From Lunularia cruciata (lineage: Eukaryota > Streptophyta > Marchantiopsida > Lunulariales > Lunulariaceae), in the NCBI GenBank assembly GCA_948567375.1, contig OX419762.1, positions 9,492,001-9,556,000 of the forward strand: DNA of 64,000 nucleotides. Direction: 5' to 3'. The position numbers were made by a program, and so were the translations under genes. Shown here in pieces: positions 23,771 through 36,675 of the stretch. Each line of letters opens with the position of its first letter. Position 1 is the first letter of the stretch. Below the pieces are notes generated by a model. It worked only from the letters and a program-made list of their open reading frames with translations. It ran no database searches and had not been told where the DNA came from.

Positions 23771-24430
23771 GAGGAGATACTGATAGGAGACGATGCAGAT
23801 TCTATGTAAATCTCACGTTGCTTTCCTGAAATGTCATTCTACTCATCAGTTTTGACAATAAGCTTTTACGAATCTCATAGTACTAAGAGAGTCAGATCAA
23901 CGAACATTGTCATTGAGACAAATACACCTTTATGAGTAAATTGAGTTAACTTGCATAAGATTGGATACAAATACAAAGATATTGGATAAAAAGTAATATG
24001 ATAAGAAGATTATCACAACATTTAGAAAATTTATTACATGGATTTATTCCTTGCACTCATTAAAAAGCATGAAGAAAGGTAATCTTGTTATGATAAGATG
24101 CTACAAACTTATTTTGAGTACCAACATACTGTTGTCCAAAACTCGTATGTAACTTTTCTAGTTTGGAATGACATCTTTTCGATGATGATGGTACTAAAAC
24201 TTATTATCAGAAGATTATCCTTATGTTAATCTTCTCATCATAATTAACAAGTGTTGACTTTTCAACAGTAACCGGGAGGCCCTTTCCTCTATGTTGTTTG
24301 AACCTGATATACACCATACACCAATCGAAGTATTCCCTCGTTGTTTAATGTCCAATCCTCGTAATGGTGGGATAATTGAAAAGCTTAATACAAGTCCAAT
24401 GTAATGAGGTCGTAAACCTGCAATCTATTA
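23771..24430. other. Intergenic DNA
   Basis: Nothing recognised. No frame of note on either strand. Confidence 0.5.
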
Positions 24431-24742
24431 TCACTCGATCTTCTTCACCATAATGAACCGGATTGGCCAAGTTTCTTGATTTCCAAACGAATGCCGATAA
24501 GGTTGAGGGAAACCGGGAATACCTCTTGCAATACATTCCATATCCAGACCGGTGGTAAGATCATTCTTTATGTTAACTACTCCTGACCGTTGTCCATTGC
24601 AAGAATTACCAAGACAACAAATATCATGGAATTCATCTTGAATAGAAAACGACCACATTGAGAATGAGAAGGAAAAAGACATTACAAGAAAGTAGAAAAG
24701 TTGGAATACTACAACGATATATGAGAAAAAATATGAGATCAA
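24431..24742 (-). CDS. Small secreted-type protein, weakly S1-like
   Basis: A 103-codon open frame (minus). The N-terminus is hydrophobic (FFSYIVVVFQLFYFLVM), as in a signal peptide. After a few cysteines comes VVNIKNDLTTGLDMEC, which resembles the start of plant self-incompatibility S1-like (SPH) secreted proteins, where a V-x-I-x-N-x-L motif leads into a short hydrophobic stretch and a Cys. The rest does not show the expected conserved aromatic and cysteine pattern. The end may be frameshifted. Could equally be a chance frame. Weak call. Confidence 0.27.
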   Translation of the reverse strand: MISYFFSYIVVVFQLFYFLVMSFSFSFSMWSFSIQDEFHDICCLGNSCNGQRSGVVNIKNDLTTGLDMECIARGIPGFPQPYRHSFGNQETWPIRFIMVKKIE

Positions 24743-24890
24743 CTACAGTCATCCACTCTTTCTTTCCTTTATATTTATATACACGTGAATCGTAAAAACT
24801 AACTTTTCTATATTTATATATAAGTACAAGTTAGATCATATATATAAATGATAGTATATGATTCAACTTTGAAAACTAGAGATCTATGTA

Positions 24891-24891
24891 T

Positions 24892-24949
<58 letters not shown>

Positions 24950-24951
24950 AT
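24891..24951. repeat. TA microsatellite with inverted flanks
   Basis: About 24 TA units (24897-24944) flanked by ATTCTTTTA on the left and its complement TAAAAGAAT on the right. The whole can fold into one hairpin. Confidence 0.9.
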
Positions 24952-25349
24952 ATCTTTGCTTCTTCTACTTGAAGGGAGCCTTTGCAAAAAGCATAAAAAA
25001 ACTCCCGTAACTAAGTTAGCTTCAAAATTTCTCTCTTAATCTTTATTTTGGGTGGTGATTTAATGTACAGAAGTAAATAACCTTAATAAAGCCAGAAACT
25101 CTTTTTTAATAAAATTTACCTGAATTCATTAATTTGTTACAAATTACTACAAAGTGAGAAAAATACACACTGAAAAATTTCAACAGACCAATTTCAGATG
25201 AAATTTTTAAAGGAAAAATATCTAGTCACAACCCATTTACATTTGATAAATAAGGAAAAAAAGGAGTTCAAAATTTCTTCATACTAAAAATATGAGGCTA
25301 ATTTTTTAATTAAAATATGATTATTTTTTATAATAGATTTGTTATTTAT
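24952..25349. other. AT-rich DNA
   Basis: Nothing recognised. Confidence 0.5.
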
Positions 25350-27600
25350 TATATATAGAGGGTAGAAATTTCAGAAAAATCTTTAGATTTTCAAGAATAT
25401 ATCAATGAAAAACATCACAAGTGGAAGTTCTTTTCTACTTTGGAAAATATTACCAAATATACTTTAGTGATAAGAATTTGATGATTTTTCTTTCTAATCA
25501 AATTTATCTATTTATAAATTATTATTATTAATAATCAATAATATATAAGCTTAAAAAGCCTAGTATTATAGAAGAGACCAATTGTTGAATTGTGCAAGGA
25601 AAAACCAATTTTCCATGGGTAAACTTTATGAGGTTAAAAATTTAGAAAATAGTATAATAAAATAGAACACTTGCTAAATTCTCTAAAGCAAACTAATTCC
25701 TCTTTGTATACATTTTCAACAAAATGTTATTTCAACCATTGATGAATAGAGTGCTGTAATCAAACAAATAACTTGAAACTCCTTTTTTAGGTTCTAAAAA
25801 GGCATTTTAGATGAAGGTGATAAAAATATATAATTAGTGCATTTTTCTTAAATTTCTTGTTAGATAATAAATGTATAAGCTGAATTTTTACATAGTTTAT
25901 TTGTAGTTGTGGAAGAGTGGAACCTTAAATAATTTGAGTAATTTTTTCTCACAAAAGTAAATTATGTAAAAGTAAATTACTCTTTTAAAAAAAATTCTTG
26001 CATATTACTTTCTTACAACTTGATGGATTCAAATGCATATTTGTATAATAGATTGATCAGAAAATTTCTAGAACATATCACAAGTGACAAAAAAATTTAA
26101 TCTAAAAACTTAGTTCATGATCTAAAATAATATAATGGATAATAATTTATATTTAAAAGCTATATATTTTTGAAGCTTTTTAAATATCAATATTTTATTA
26201 ATAGATTTGATTTCTATTTCAGAATATTGGTATACAATATTTCACTAATAAGATGATGATGCATAAATTATGAATATAAAATTTTAAATTTATATAAAAT
26301 AAAAAAAATTTAATTAAATGGTGACCCTTTCAAGTCTTGTTATTATCTTTATTTGGCATTAGAGTTTGGTTTCCAAACTGATTCATTCTGTTTTAATGAG
26401 CTCTTAGGCAAGTAAAATGACTTTTACTTTTATATTACATAAAGAAAAATATGTTCTTTTATTTTGTTGTCATAACTTGACAGATTCAAGCTAACACACT
26501 CTATTTTGATATAATACTGCAAAAGCCTGAAATATATCATACTGGTTAAGAAGCCAATATCAATAGAAAACCTCATTATCTCGGTATATTGGCATAAGTC
26601 ATTGTAATTCTAAAATCTGTATTTTACTCTTTGTAGATTATAAATTATTCAGATTTATTGGCAGGTTTTAATCTTCAGTTTTGCTTTGAGTATCCATTTG
26701 AAGTATTAAGCAATGTGAAATAGTACTATGAAAATTTTATAAATGTAGGTTTCAGACTTGCAAAAAATAAATTTATTTTTATATCTTATAATTCTTCCAA
26801 GTTTCATTTTAAAATTTATGTAAGATAGAATCCATCCATTTTTTTGGTATTTACCTAGTCACTATATATAGAGGTATATGCAAATTATGTTAAAATTAAG
26901 TATCTTTAAGAACATAGGATTTGGATGTTTGATATATTTTTCACATACGGAAGAATTCCAAAAGATGTAAGTTAGTAGAGTATATATTATTTTAATGTAA
27001 TTACAATAAAAATATTATATATTCTATTAACTCACATCACTTGAAGTTCTTTTGCATGTGAAAACATTCTTCAATTCCATATATTTTAGGTATGATATTA
27101 TTCATAAGTAATAAAATATCCTTCTGAAATATGAAGTAGGCCAAAAGGATTTTAGATAGCCCATATTATGAAATACAACACATTGAATAATTAAGGTGAT
27201 GGCAAAAAGTCATTGTCAATATGAAATGTTCTTTAACTAGTCTTTAATAACATATGAAGTATTATACCCAAAAAAAAACATATGACGTATTACACAAGAA
27301 AAAATCTTTAAATTATAAGTAAATTAATAGAATTAGTTATAATTAGTCTAAATTAGTTAGAGTATCATTTTCTATACGCATTGGAGTGGTTCATTTAACC
27401 GTCACTGCAGCAAGGATAGATTCATTTTACTATTAGATCATATGGACTAGACATGAAGTATAGTTTTATTATAGATGGTATATAAACTGGTTGAGGTAGA
27501 CTTTCTTGATATAGCAAATCTGTATATCTACTTTCTTTTTTTTCATATTTTTGTTCTGTTGTCTTTGGTAGTAGAAGAAGATGGATCCGTTACTGAAAGG
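25350..27600. repeat. Diverged AT-rich module, copy 3 (longest)
   Basis: Corresponds to 7200-9320 over its first 1.8 kb and to about 19600-20330 over its last part. Landmarks: 'tagagggtagaaatttc' (25358), 'aacttgacagattcaag' (26474), 'gaaatatatcata' (26530), 'ttgctttgagtatcc' (26681), 'cttttgcatgtgaaaac' (27051), 'catatggactagaca' (27439) and 'agatggatccgttactgaaagg' (27578). It leads into the B3-domain remnant at 27980. Confidence 0.55.
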
Positions 27601-27979
27601 TCCACTTTTCATTGTCTAATTCTGACTGGTGAATTGGAGAATTAAATAGAGAGAGAACTTATTGCTGAATTGCGGAAAGAAAAGAAAACTAAATCAAATA
27701 TTGATACGGAGAACAGCAGATAACAATAAATTAACAATAAATTAAACTCCCTCCAGCGAGGTTTCCAGTACCGGTCTCCAATGAGAATTAAATACAAGCA
27801 TGTGGATTTACAGTGTGCAATGACACCATAATGTAAATTCCCATTCACTTTGGTATATCATATTTACTTCCGTTTATCGTTTATCAAAGCTCGTCATTTG
27901 TCAAACGTTGTTTGTTCTTTGTTCTTTGTCTTGTATTTAAATATTTTTTTCTTGTCTCTATTTTATGAAATAGAGGATA

Positions 27980-28171
27980 TCGAAGAACTATGTGGAGGAC
28001 TACCATAGATACTTAGGTGAAGCTCTAAACTAAGAAAGGAAATATGTCAAATTTCGGCCCAGTAGGAGTGAAATTAATGCTGGATGGAAATCTTTTGTCA
28101 AAGAGAAAGAGTTGAAACTTGGAGACGTTGTGATGTTTCGCTTTCAGGCGTTTTATCTTCAAGTTGAATAA
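27980..28171 (+). pseudogene. B3 DNA-binding domain remnant 1
   Basis: One plus-strand frame reads SKNYVEDYHRYLGEALN, an in-frame TAA (28031-28033), then KYVKFRPSRSEINAGWKSF and KEKELKLGDVVMFRF, ending in TAA at 28169. The run W-K-S-F-V-x-E-x-x-L-K-x-G-D-x-x-x-F-x-F is the second half of a plant B3 domain (REM or related group), a sequence-specific DNA-binding fold. Only one domain's worth is present, with an internal stop, so it is a relic. An upstream ATG at 27581 (MDPLLKGP) may be the old start. Confidence 0.6.
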
Positions 28172-28689
28172 ATCACCAGCTTAATAATAGAAGGTTTTTC
28201 AACTTAGATATCTTACATCGAAACTGATGTTTTACTGAATCCATTATGCAGACATACATAGTAAAGAAGAATGATTCATCCGCCTCCAGAACCTGAATTA
28301 AAGTCCTAACATTCTAATTTGCTGCTTTTACTTTATAACTCCCTTTAAGTGAAAAAGAATTATTCATCTACATCCGGGAAGTTGAATATTGAAAGTCCTA
28401 ATATTGTAATTTTCTATTTTTACATTATAACTCCCTTTAAGAAAGACTAAGGCGCACATGGTTCATTATCCAGCACAATCCGAACGCTCAGATAAAATCA
28501 ACACATAGTCATAATGACATGGCTTTATATTTTGGTTTCACATTTACAGTAGAATATATGGAAGAGAGTTCATCATGTTTAAGGAGCATACTTAGGCTTC
28601 AGATACTTTGTTCTGTTATGTTTACAGATAGGATTTTACGTAGGATTGAAAATATATTTTGTATCTAAGTAATCGATGCTTCCTTAACT

Positions 28690-29260
28690 AGTTGTAGAGC
28701 AATGAGCATCTTATTTGAATCTATATGAAAATTTTCAATTTGAATAACTTATCAATAATATTTAGTCAGGCAATTTCGCCTAAACCTAAAACATAATCTT
28801 GACAGGATTTTGTAAGACACCGGTGACACTTAAGACTAAGAAGACGAGTAAGATATATACATACATATATCCACAATATAGACCATATTATGGAGACAAT
28901 TTCCAGATAATGTAGTGATATGTGAATCCGGTTAAATGTGTTAATCGAAGATGGTAGGAAAGTGGACAGGACTGAAAAGAAGTAAATACAGACTTATAGA
29001 AATATTCCACACATAGAATATGGACATTTGCGTTTGAACCCATTTAAGTGTGTAAGTTTGCACACAAATGAAAAGGAAACAACAAAAGACAAATACCCGC
29101 ATGTCAAGGTCTCTATCCTTCTGCTTCATTGGACCAAAAGTAGATTGCAAAGGGAAGATGTTGAGCAAACATAGAATGGAAAAGTAGATTGGGAGAAAGA
29201 CTCTTTGGACTCAGATTTGTGTGTACATCCACCAAGAAGATTATCAAGTACAGTCATACT
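28690..29260. repeat. Module 3' part, copy 3
   Basis: Resembles 20410-20970 and 31260-31790. Shared landmarks: 'acaggattttgtaagacaccgg' (28801), 'aacaaaagacaaa' (29080), 'gaagatgttgagcaaac' (29153) and 'gactctttggactcagatttgtg' (29199). Confidence 0.55.
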
Positions 29261-30530
29261 TTATATCTTTTCACCAGCTTAACGATTTTATAATGTAACT
29301 TTTTATATTTTTATAATATAAATAGAATATAGAGACATGTAGAAATTGTAGAGAAATGGAAATTTGGTTTCTCTTGGATAACCTATTTTACTGTTCTTGT
29401 GTCTAAATCCAGAAACTTAAATATCAAGGCTTACATATAAAGACGGTGGAGTTTGAATCCATAAATTGTGGGATAATACAAAAGATTTAAGTGGTTATTA
29501 TAGTGTCAAATTTCTAATATTGAGTTTATAAAACTCCATTTATTTTTTATAAAATCTAAATTTTTGGATTCCAGCCGTCAAGGCCTACTAATAAAACTTT
29601 GGGAGTATAGTTCCATAGAGAAAAACAGAAAGAAAAGTATTTCAAGTGTGGACTTTGATTAGATATTTGTATAGTATGACTTTCAAGTGGTTAGATGACG
29701 CTTAAGAACTCTTAAAATTTTATATCTAACAATACAAAAATAAAAAATGAAGTACAGTTCAAACATTAAAGTAATGAAGAAAATGAAACATATAATTTCT
29801 TTTTGGTATCTCATTTTATGACTGCAACCATGGACTTAAGCATCATGGCCTTCCAAATAGCAAATTTTAGCTGCAAAATCTTAAACAATATGAAAAAAAT
29901 TATTAAATATACATTTGAAGCTTACTTGGCTAAAATTATGCCTAAAAATTGAATATAGTTTGTTATCTAGATTTTTATCTCGTAAATTATTTGACTGCAT
30001 CCCTAAACATCTGTATTTTAACATTTTCAAATCTAACTTAAACTTCTTGTAGTTCCTGAAAAAATCTGGAATTTATATCTTTAGTAAATTAAGTCTACAC
30101 TGTGTATTGTCTGGTACATAATATAGGACCCTAAAAGCATATTATTTGCATCGTAAGTACTTCTAAATTAATAGTTTAAACTTGAAAATCCATAAAGTTT
30201 AAACTCTTGATCTAACATATGTAAACATAATATCGAATCGCTACTTTGAAGACTTAGTTTTCCACCGTGTTTTTTGAGTTCCTAATACCTTTTGTCCCAT
30301 AACTTTCCTCCCCATAATTATAGGATAGAATTGTCAGATTAAATAAAACTAAACATCTCCTGAATTCCATGGTGCAAGAAAACAGCAAAGCATTAAAGTT
30401 ACATTTACTATTTGTTAGAGTATATTCACTTCCGAAGTGATACTATTCAATTTTTATTTGTCCTTTTCGATATTTTTCTTCCCTTGTATTACTTTCTTAT
30501 TCGTATTTTATGATATAAAAGATACCAAAG
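29261..30530. other. AT-rich intergenic DNA
   Basis: Nothing recognised on either strand. Confidence 0.5.
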
Positions 30531-30537
30531 GCAAACC

Positions 30538-30960
30538 TGATTTCTACTGTAGAGACTTGGATAGAATTGGAAAATGAGGAAGGAACAAGCATTCGATGTG
30601 AAAGTGCTATCCAATAAGACTGAATTCAGTGCTGAATGGGAATCTTTTGTCGAACAAAACGAGTTGAAAGTTGGAGATCATCGTCACGTTGAACTGACAT
30701 TTCATACATCTGATTCATTGCACATATGCGAAGAAGAATCAGATTTCTACTGTAGAGACTTAGATGGAATTGGAAAATACGGATGGGAAGTATTGGATGT
30801 GAAAGCGCTGCCCAATAGGACTGAATTCAGGACTGAATAGAAATCTTTTGTCGAACAGAACGAGTTGAAAGTTGGAGATCATCGTGACATTGAACTGACA
30901 TTTCATATATGTAGTTCATTGTACAGACACATGTGAAGAAGAATCTCGCATCTACGTCTG
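30538..30960 (+). pseudogene. B3-domain remnants 2 and 3 in tandem (203-bp unit)
   Basis: Two diverged copies of one unit start at about 30539 and 30742 with 'gatttctactgtagagactt'. Each carries the B3 half-domain TEF..EWxSFVEQNELKVGDH. In the second copy, the tryptophan codon of the WKSFV motif is TAG (30838-30840). In the first copy an indel after 'ggaaaat' alters the frame. The arrangement shows unequal duplication inside an already decayed B3 gene. Related to the remnant at 27980. Confidence 0.55.
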
Positions 30961-31239
30961 GAACTTGAATATCGATATCTCAATATTCTAGTTCTCGGAT
31001 ATTACACCGTTCAAGACTAGAGCGGTCATCGTTCAATATACAGACATATTCCCATGACCGAGATGGGTTTACCGCACACACATGGCTTTCTATTTTCTGT
31101 TTCAACATTTTGGTACAATATACGGAAGTTTTCGGGTTCATCATGTCCATATGTTCAGGGAGCATATTTCAGCGTCAATCTCTTCTGTATGTTTACATCA
31201 GTTGGGCTTCACATGGATTTGAAAATTAAATTTGTAGCT

Positions 31240-31790
31240 GAGTTTAGCCTGCGCCTCCTTACATATTTCTCGAGCAAATGGACATGTTGTCTGAATCTAC
31301 AGGAGAACTTTCGATTTGAAGTATTTGTCAATGACCTTTGTCTGGCGGGTTTCCCACAAACCTAAAATGTATCCTTAACAGGATTTAATCTTGTGAGACA
31401 CTGGATCTTAGAAAGGATGTCAGCTAAGTAAGCTTTACATATCTCCACAATATCAGACGATATTATAGTGACATTTGATCCAAGTTGGATCATCAAATGA
31501 TCAGTTGCTATCCTATCCTATTGAAAATTGGAGATCCATCAAGCATGTAGGATAGCACAAGAGTGAATAGGACTCAGGAAAAGAAACCAACAAAAGACAG
31601 AGGCCTCCACCCCAAGGCCTCTATCTTTTGTTCCTCTCGATCGAATCGTATTCGAAGAGAAGTACCAACCATTGACTACAGAAGGAAAATGTAGAGCAAT
31701 ATTGAGGGGAGACGTAAATCGGGAAGAAGACTCAGATTTGTGTCTACACCTAATGAGAAGATTATGAAATGCAACAATCAACTTCTCAGG
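31240..31790. repeat. Module 3' part, copy 4
   Basis: Matches 28740-29260 in order: 'aacaggatttaatcttgtgagacactgg' region (31378), 'aacaaaagacagaggcctc' (31588) and 'gaagaagactcagatttgtgtctac' (31721). It marks the right end of the module array that begins near 18.7 kb. Confidence 0.5.
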
Positions 31791-34700
31791 AGGGAAGTAT
31801 ATACATGTGTTAGTAAATCATGACCATGTTTTTATGTTCTCCACGTAAGATATGCTTTCCCAGTTCGATCTCGGAAGCGAATCGATTTCAGATTCAGAAC
31901 CGACCACCCGGCTCATGCAATTTCATGGTACTGCTCATCTCAAACCGTTTTAGGATTTGCATGACCATTCGGCCATGTTTCCATGATACTTCCTCCAGTC
32001 TTGACAGTTTCTGATTTATTTGGCAGATTTTAGAACGTCAGTGGACTTCTTTCCGTTTGATTTCTCCGAGTCAATCAAGAATATATTCAAGCATACCCGC
32101 GAAACGTATCCATTAGGCAAATGTTCCGAGCAACATCCAACTCGTAGTCCCAGTATATACTACTCGTACACAACTCGCTATGTCATTTGTCATACTTTGC
32201 AGTTCATGAAGATTATCGCGGACATCAACGGCAAGCCAAGCTCTGTGTGGGCATAAAAGGTGCTCTGGATCCTGACAGAAGAGATCTCCAAATGTTCTGA
32301 GCTTGCCGTTCCAGGCTTTCTTCTCCACTAAATACCCGCTTCATTCCTATTCGCGTGTAGTGTTTTCTAGTCTTCTGCTGTAGAGGACCTGCTTTCACCT
32401 CCTGTGTTGGATCCCGTAGCATCGATGACCATTCCTTCGCAGTTTCCCGATCCAAACCGCTCCTCAAGCAGCACTCGCAAGAAAAGCAGTCTAGCCACAA
32501 GAATAGTAAAAGTCTGTTCTTCTTCTTTGTGAAACTTAAACTGTTGCAACAGATGACCAGCTTTCTCCTTCAAGGGACAGCCGGTCGGTCATGGTAGCCC
32601 TTGTAAAGGGCTCTCTCTCGTTTACGGTAGCTCATATACGCGGCGCTTAGGATCAGGGTCTAATCAACTTTTGTGTTGTTTTGGCTGCAGGTGATTGACT
32701 TTTAATTGGAATTTTTCTAAGACTTCTCCTATAGTTTCCTCATTCAGAAGTTTACATACAGTGATACTGCAAGTTACTCCTGAAATTCTCTAAACTTGTA
32801 GCACAAAAATGAAGAACGAGTAGCTTGTTCCAAGCAGGATGGATCAATAGATAAATTTTACTCGGTCAGTTAAAGAGTGGATGATTTCATGGCCACTCGA
32901 ACATTTGATTTTAGGCTGGTCTGGTGAACGCAAAGTCCGCAATACAAAACAGCTAGTCTTCATCTTTGCACCAGTGTGATTGTGATCAACATAACACCCA
33001 CAAGTGTCCTCGCGTCCAGGATTGGATTCAAGGTTCTATAGAAAACTTTCGGTGTTGTTTGAAGCTCATACTTCCTCCTGAGCTAGGTCACTTTTCGACA
33101 AGGGAAAGAAACTTTCCGTCTGTTACATTTTGGATTCTAGAACTGCTCTCGTATCCTTAGATCGACACAAGGGTGATCTGCACCAGAGTTCTATTTCAGG
33201 TTCCAATGCGCAAGTAGAAACTTTGCCAAGTCTCTCCTGAGGCTCGTGATGACTTAATAGCGGCCTGCGTTGAACTTTCCTTGCTCGTTTGCATCTATTG
33301 TTTAATGCATGGGTTTTCAGATTTAGAACCATCTTTACGACGGTCTAATTCATTGAAGTGAATTCTTATTGTTATCGTCTCAATTCCAATTTGAAAGTAA
33401 AAGAATTTTCATCCTTTAACGGTGGACATAAAGTGATGAATATCAATGTGAAAATCTTTGGTACGGTAACTCAAGTATCTGAATGGATTTTTCAAGTTTT
33501 CCAATTGATCAAAAGAAGAAGTCCCGAAAAAAGGATTATCTTGAGAAAAAGCTTGAAAATTATTTTCAACCGTCCGCTTCAATGTTCTCTGTTTTGTGGA
33601 ACAGACTTGGAGTTTCACGTCAGTATTATAAATTGTTGTCTATCAACCTGAAGGTCCAGCGGGCTGAACCTCGTGCTAAACTTGAAGAACTTGATCTGTT
33701 AAATGAAAGGGAACTGCGGTAAACGACAGGAACATGAGACTGAAATCGTTCTTTTGTCTTTCAAGAAGGTGCTACAAGAAGGAAAAAGGAAAAGGAAAAG
33801 GAAAACAAGTGCAAAGAAAGAAAGTGAAAGAAATTTTTTTAACTTAGAGCCAAACTCTCGCATGGAAACAGCAAGTCTCTACATCCATATACAAGTTTCT
33901 GATGGACCCATCTGATATAATTCTTTCAAGGCCAACCTGATACTGCACACTGCACCACCCGAGATTATAAGACGACCGAAGGGGGATGATCATACGCATA
34001 CCCTACGCAAACGTATATTTTTCCCAACTCTTCTGCCTTGAATACTTCACATGAATCAGCTTGGTTGCTATCATATACAGTAAGCGATAGAGAGAAATTG
34101 AGATTAAGCATTTCTTTCTTCATCAAGGGAAGTGTAGTTGTTCTTTTTACCGTATTGTTTTCTCTAAACACCCGTTTACACATAAAACACAAATAAGATA
34201 CTCATTCTAGTTATTTGAGACGTTGTTCATGCCATTAAATTTAAGCTTGGCAATGCTACCATCAGAAGGACAATTTCATTACGACTGTTACGAATCTGCA
34301 GGAGAAAACCTATCTGCAATAGAGTACTTCGATCATGTTTGAAGTTCTTCATGCCATCTTCACCGTGAATGCGAAATCCAACTACACTCTATACTAAGGA
34401 GAATTCTCTCACTAATATTTTGAAGACTCTGCAGAATCAGACTCTTCACCTTTCGATGTCGTCAATCGGCGTTTCTATTGTCGACACCTGAATCCATTTG
34501 GGACACCCCGACGTCAAAGTCTAAGTTTTGGAAGCATATAAGACATGCCTCTCATACCGACCTTTATGATACAAAATCAGTCTAGTTCGCTTCCAGATAT
34601 CTACTGTACTCGTGGAGCTTTAGGGTTAATGGCACTTCATTGTAACGACTCCTCTTGGACGGATGAGGAACTGATTGACACTCGAATAACGAGTATATAT

Positions 34701-36675
34701 GCACTTATTCCCTGATATCAGAATTGTCTCCCTGCTTGTCAGATGATTAAGTAGGACTCCAATAGCAAGGTATGGTTCAAGCGGTCTCACACGGTGTGCT
34801 AACGATCACGATCACGAAGACAGGTCAAGGTGAGCACATAGCTGGCAGCTACAATTACCATGATAGCGTCCATGCTAGCAGAACTTGATTGACGTCACCA
34901 TTTGCTTGATGTTCATTGGAGAGAAGATCACGGCAAACGCAAGCTCCAATGGCAATAGCATGCACAATCTACTCTGCATACTGCACAGAACGTCGCCAGT
35001 AATCACCAATTAGCGGTCTCGTCAGTCAGACTAGCACGTTGTGCTTATTATATCTTACATGATAGGAAGAACGGGGCAGTGGGGGGGCCCCCTGACAAAT
35101 TCAAGAATGTGGGTTTACAAGAGTATACCATCAGAACCTTCCAGGTACGTGTGCTTGAGCGACTTGCACGATCGATCTTGCACACACGAATCATGCCAAG
35201 TTCAGTGCTTCTATTCTGTTGCTTGATCAACGACTAAGAAACATAAGAACTGTCCAGGACACGACGTTACCTTGCAATCACTGTTTTGCAGGGTGATCTA
35301 TTGAAACATTTGACAGAAAACTCGTGCCAAAGCACCACTCATTGCATCCATGTGCGACAGGATGAAAAAGACACATTATTCAAACAACTCGGCAGAATAG
35401 AATGACGCGGACATCGAGAATGGAATTACACTGGTAACACGTGGATGGCTTCTGCAGGTCCTAATCTGACTTTACAACGCAGAAGCTTTATTCACCCAGC
35501 TACCGAGTTCCACACACCCTTAAGCCTGACAAAGTCCTTATCCATGATCATAACGATGGGTCCTCCGGCGAACTTGAGTCCTAAAGTAGCTGGCTTCAAT
35601 TCCAAATTTTATGGGGGTTTGATGGAATGTTTTGCCTGCACACAAAGATACGAGAAGGGCTACACACAAGTAGACAAGAACTCTAAAGATCTGCTTACTC
35701 TTTCATTACGCACATATTACAAAATTGAAATTTACCTTGTTGCACGGACTTGCTGAAAATAGCAATGACGACATGAAATTTTTTAAGAAGTGGTCACATG
35801 TCAGTCACACAGATCATCACTTCAAACACAACGAACATCTATTTTACGCCATTAATGACAGAGCACTTGTTTGGAGATGTATCATATTCTAATTTGAACC
35901 CATGCATGTCTAGTCCAGTACATTACACAGGCCCAAAATTTTCCGACCATGACATCTTCTCAGAACACTTCATCACATTCTTTGATGCAGTTCTGTCTGT
36001 GATTCTAATGATTCAAAACCATTTATAAATGAATGATGGAACTCCTAGAGATGTTGGTTCTACGGCTTCAGATGGGACCACTTGCACAGCTGAGCAATAT
36101 GCTGTGCATGGCAAGGTATTCTAGGCTATCAACTCAAGTCTACTAATTCAAGAATGATTTACTAGCTAGCTACCCCAAAAGCCCCCAAAACTGGTTTGCA
36201 GTGTCAGAATGTCTGACCAGCCGCCATCTTTCAAAATATTGAGTGGAGGAACAATTTGTGACACATGTACCGCAGCTGTATTCTTTCGGCTGCCTCAAAG
36301 AAAGTACGTTGAACCACAATGTTAAAAAATGCCATTTCGGACGACTATTATCTAACTGTACATGAATGGACATAGCTGCGTAGTGCTACTCACAGACGTC
36401 GTGGGAGGCAATTTCTCCACAAAACGCTTACAGTTGGGTAATCTGTGAGATTTAGTAGAATCACCAAGGTTGATAGGAAATTTCACCTCTACTACACGCC
36501 ATGACTAATTACACAACCGAAAAAATCCTGTATGCAAGTTCGGAGTGAAGACTACAACGGCAGAGAACATCTAAGACTGCAAGAGAGTCGGTCACTGTAC
36601 GCTCAAATGACAGACGACATATGAGTAACGCAGTACTCGTCCATCTCGCTCATCTAAATCCGTGGCACCCCCGCT
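31791..36675. other. GC-richer intergenic DNA, no convincing gene
   Basis: Base composition is clearly more even than in the first 31 kb. Open stretches with a coding look but no recognised family: 32113-32573 (minus, three frames) and 33480-33915 (plus, with KDYLEKKLENYF and RAKLEELDLLNEREL). They may be exons or relics of one unknown gene each. The last about 300 bases should include the 3' UTR of the Elongin A gene. Confidence 0.4.

Noticed and set aside
32113-32573. Three overlapping minus-strand frames as one gene
   Set aside because: No GT/AG path joining them gave a recognisable protein; kept only as a note in the region entry.
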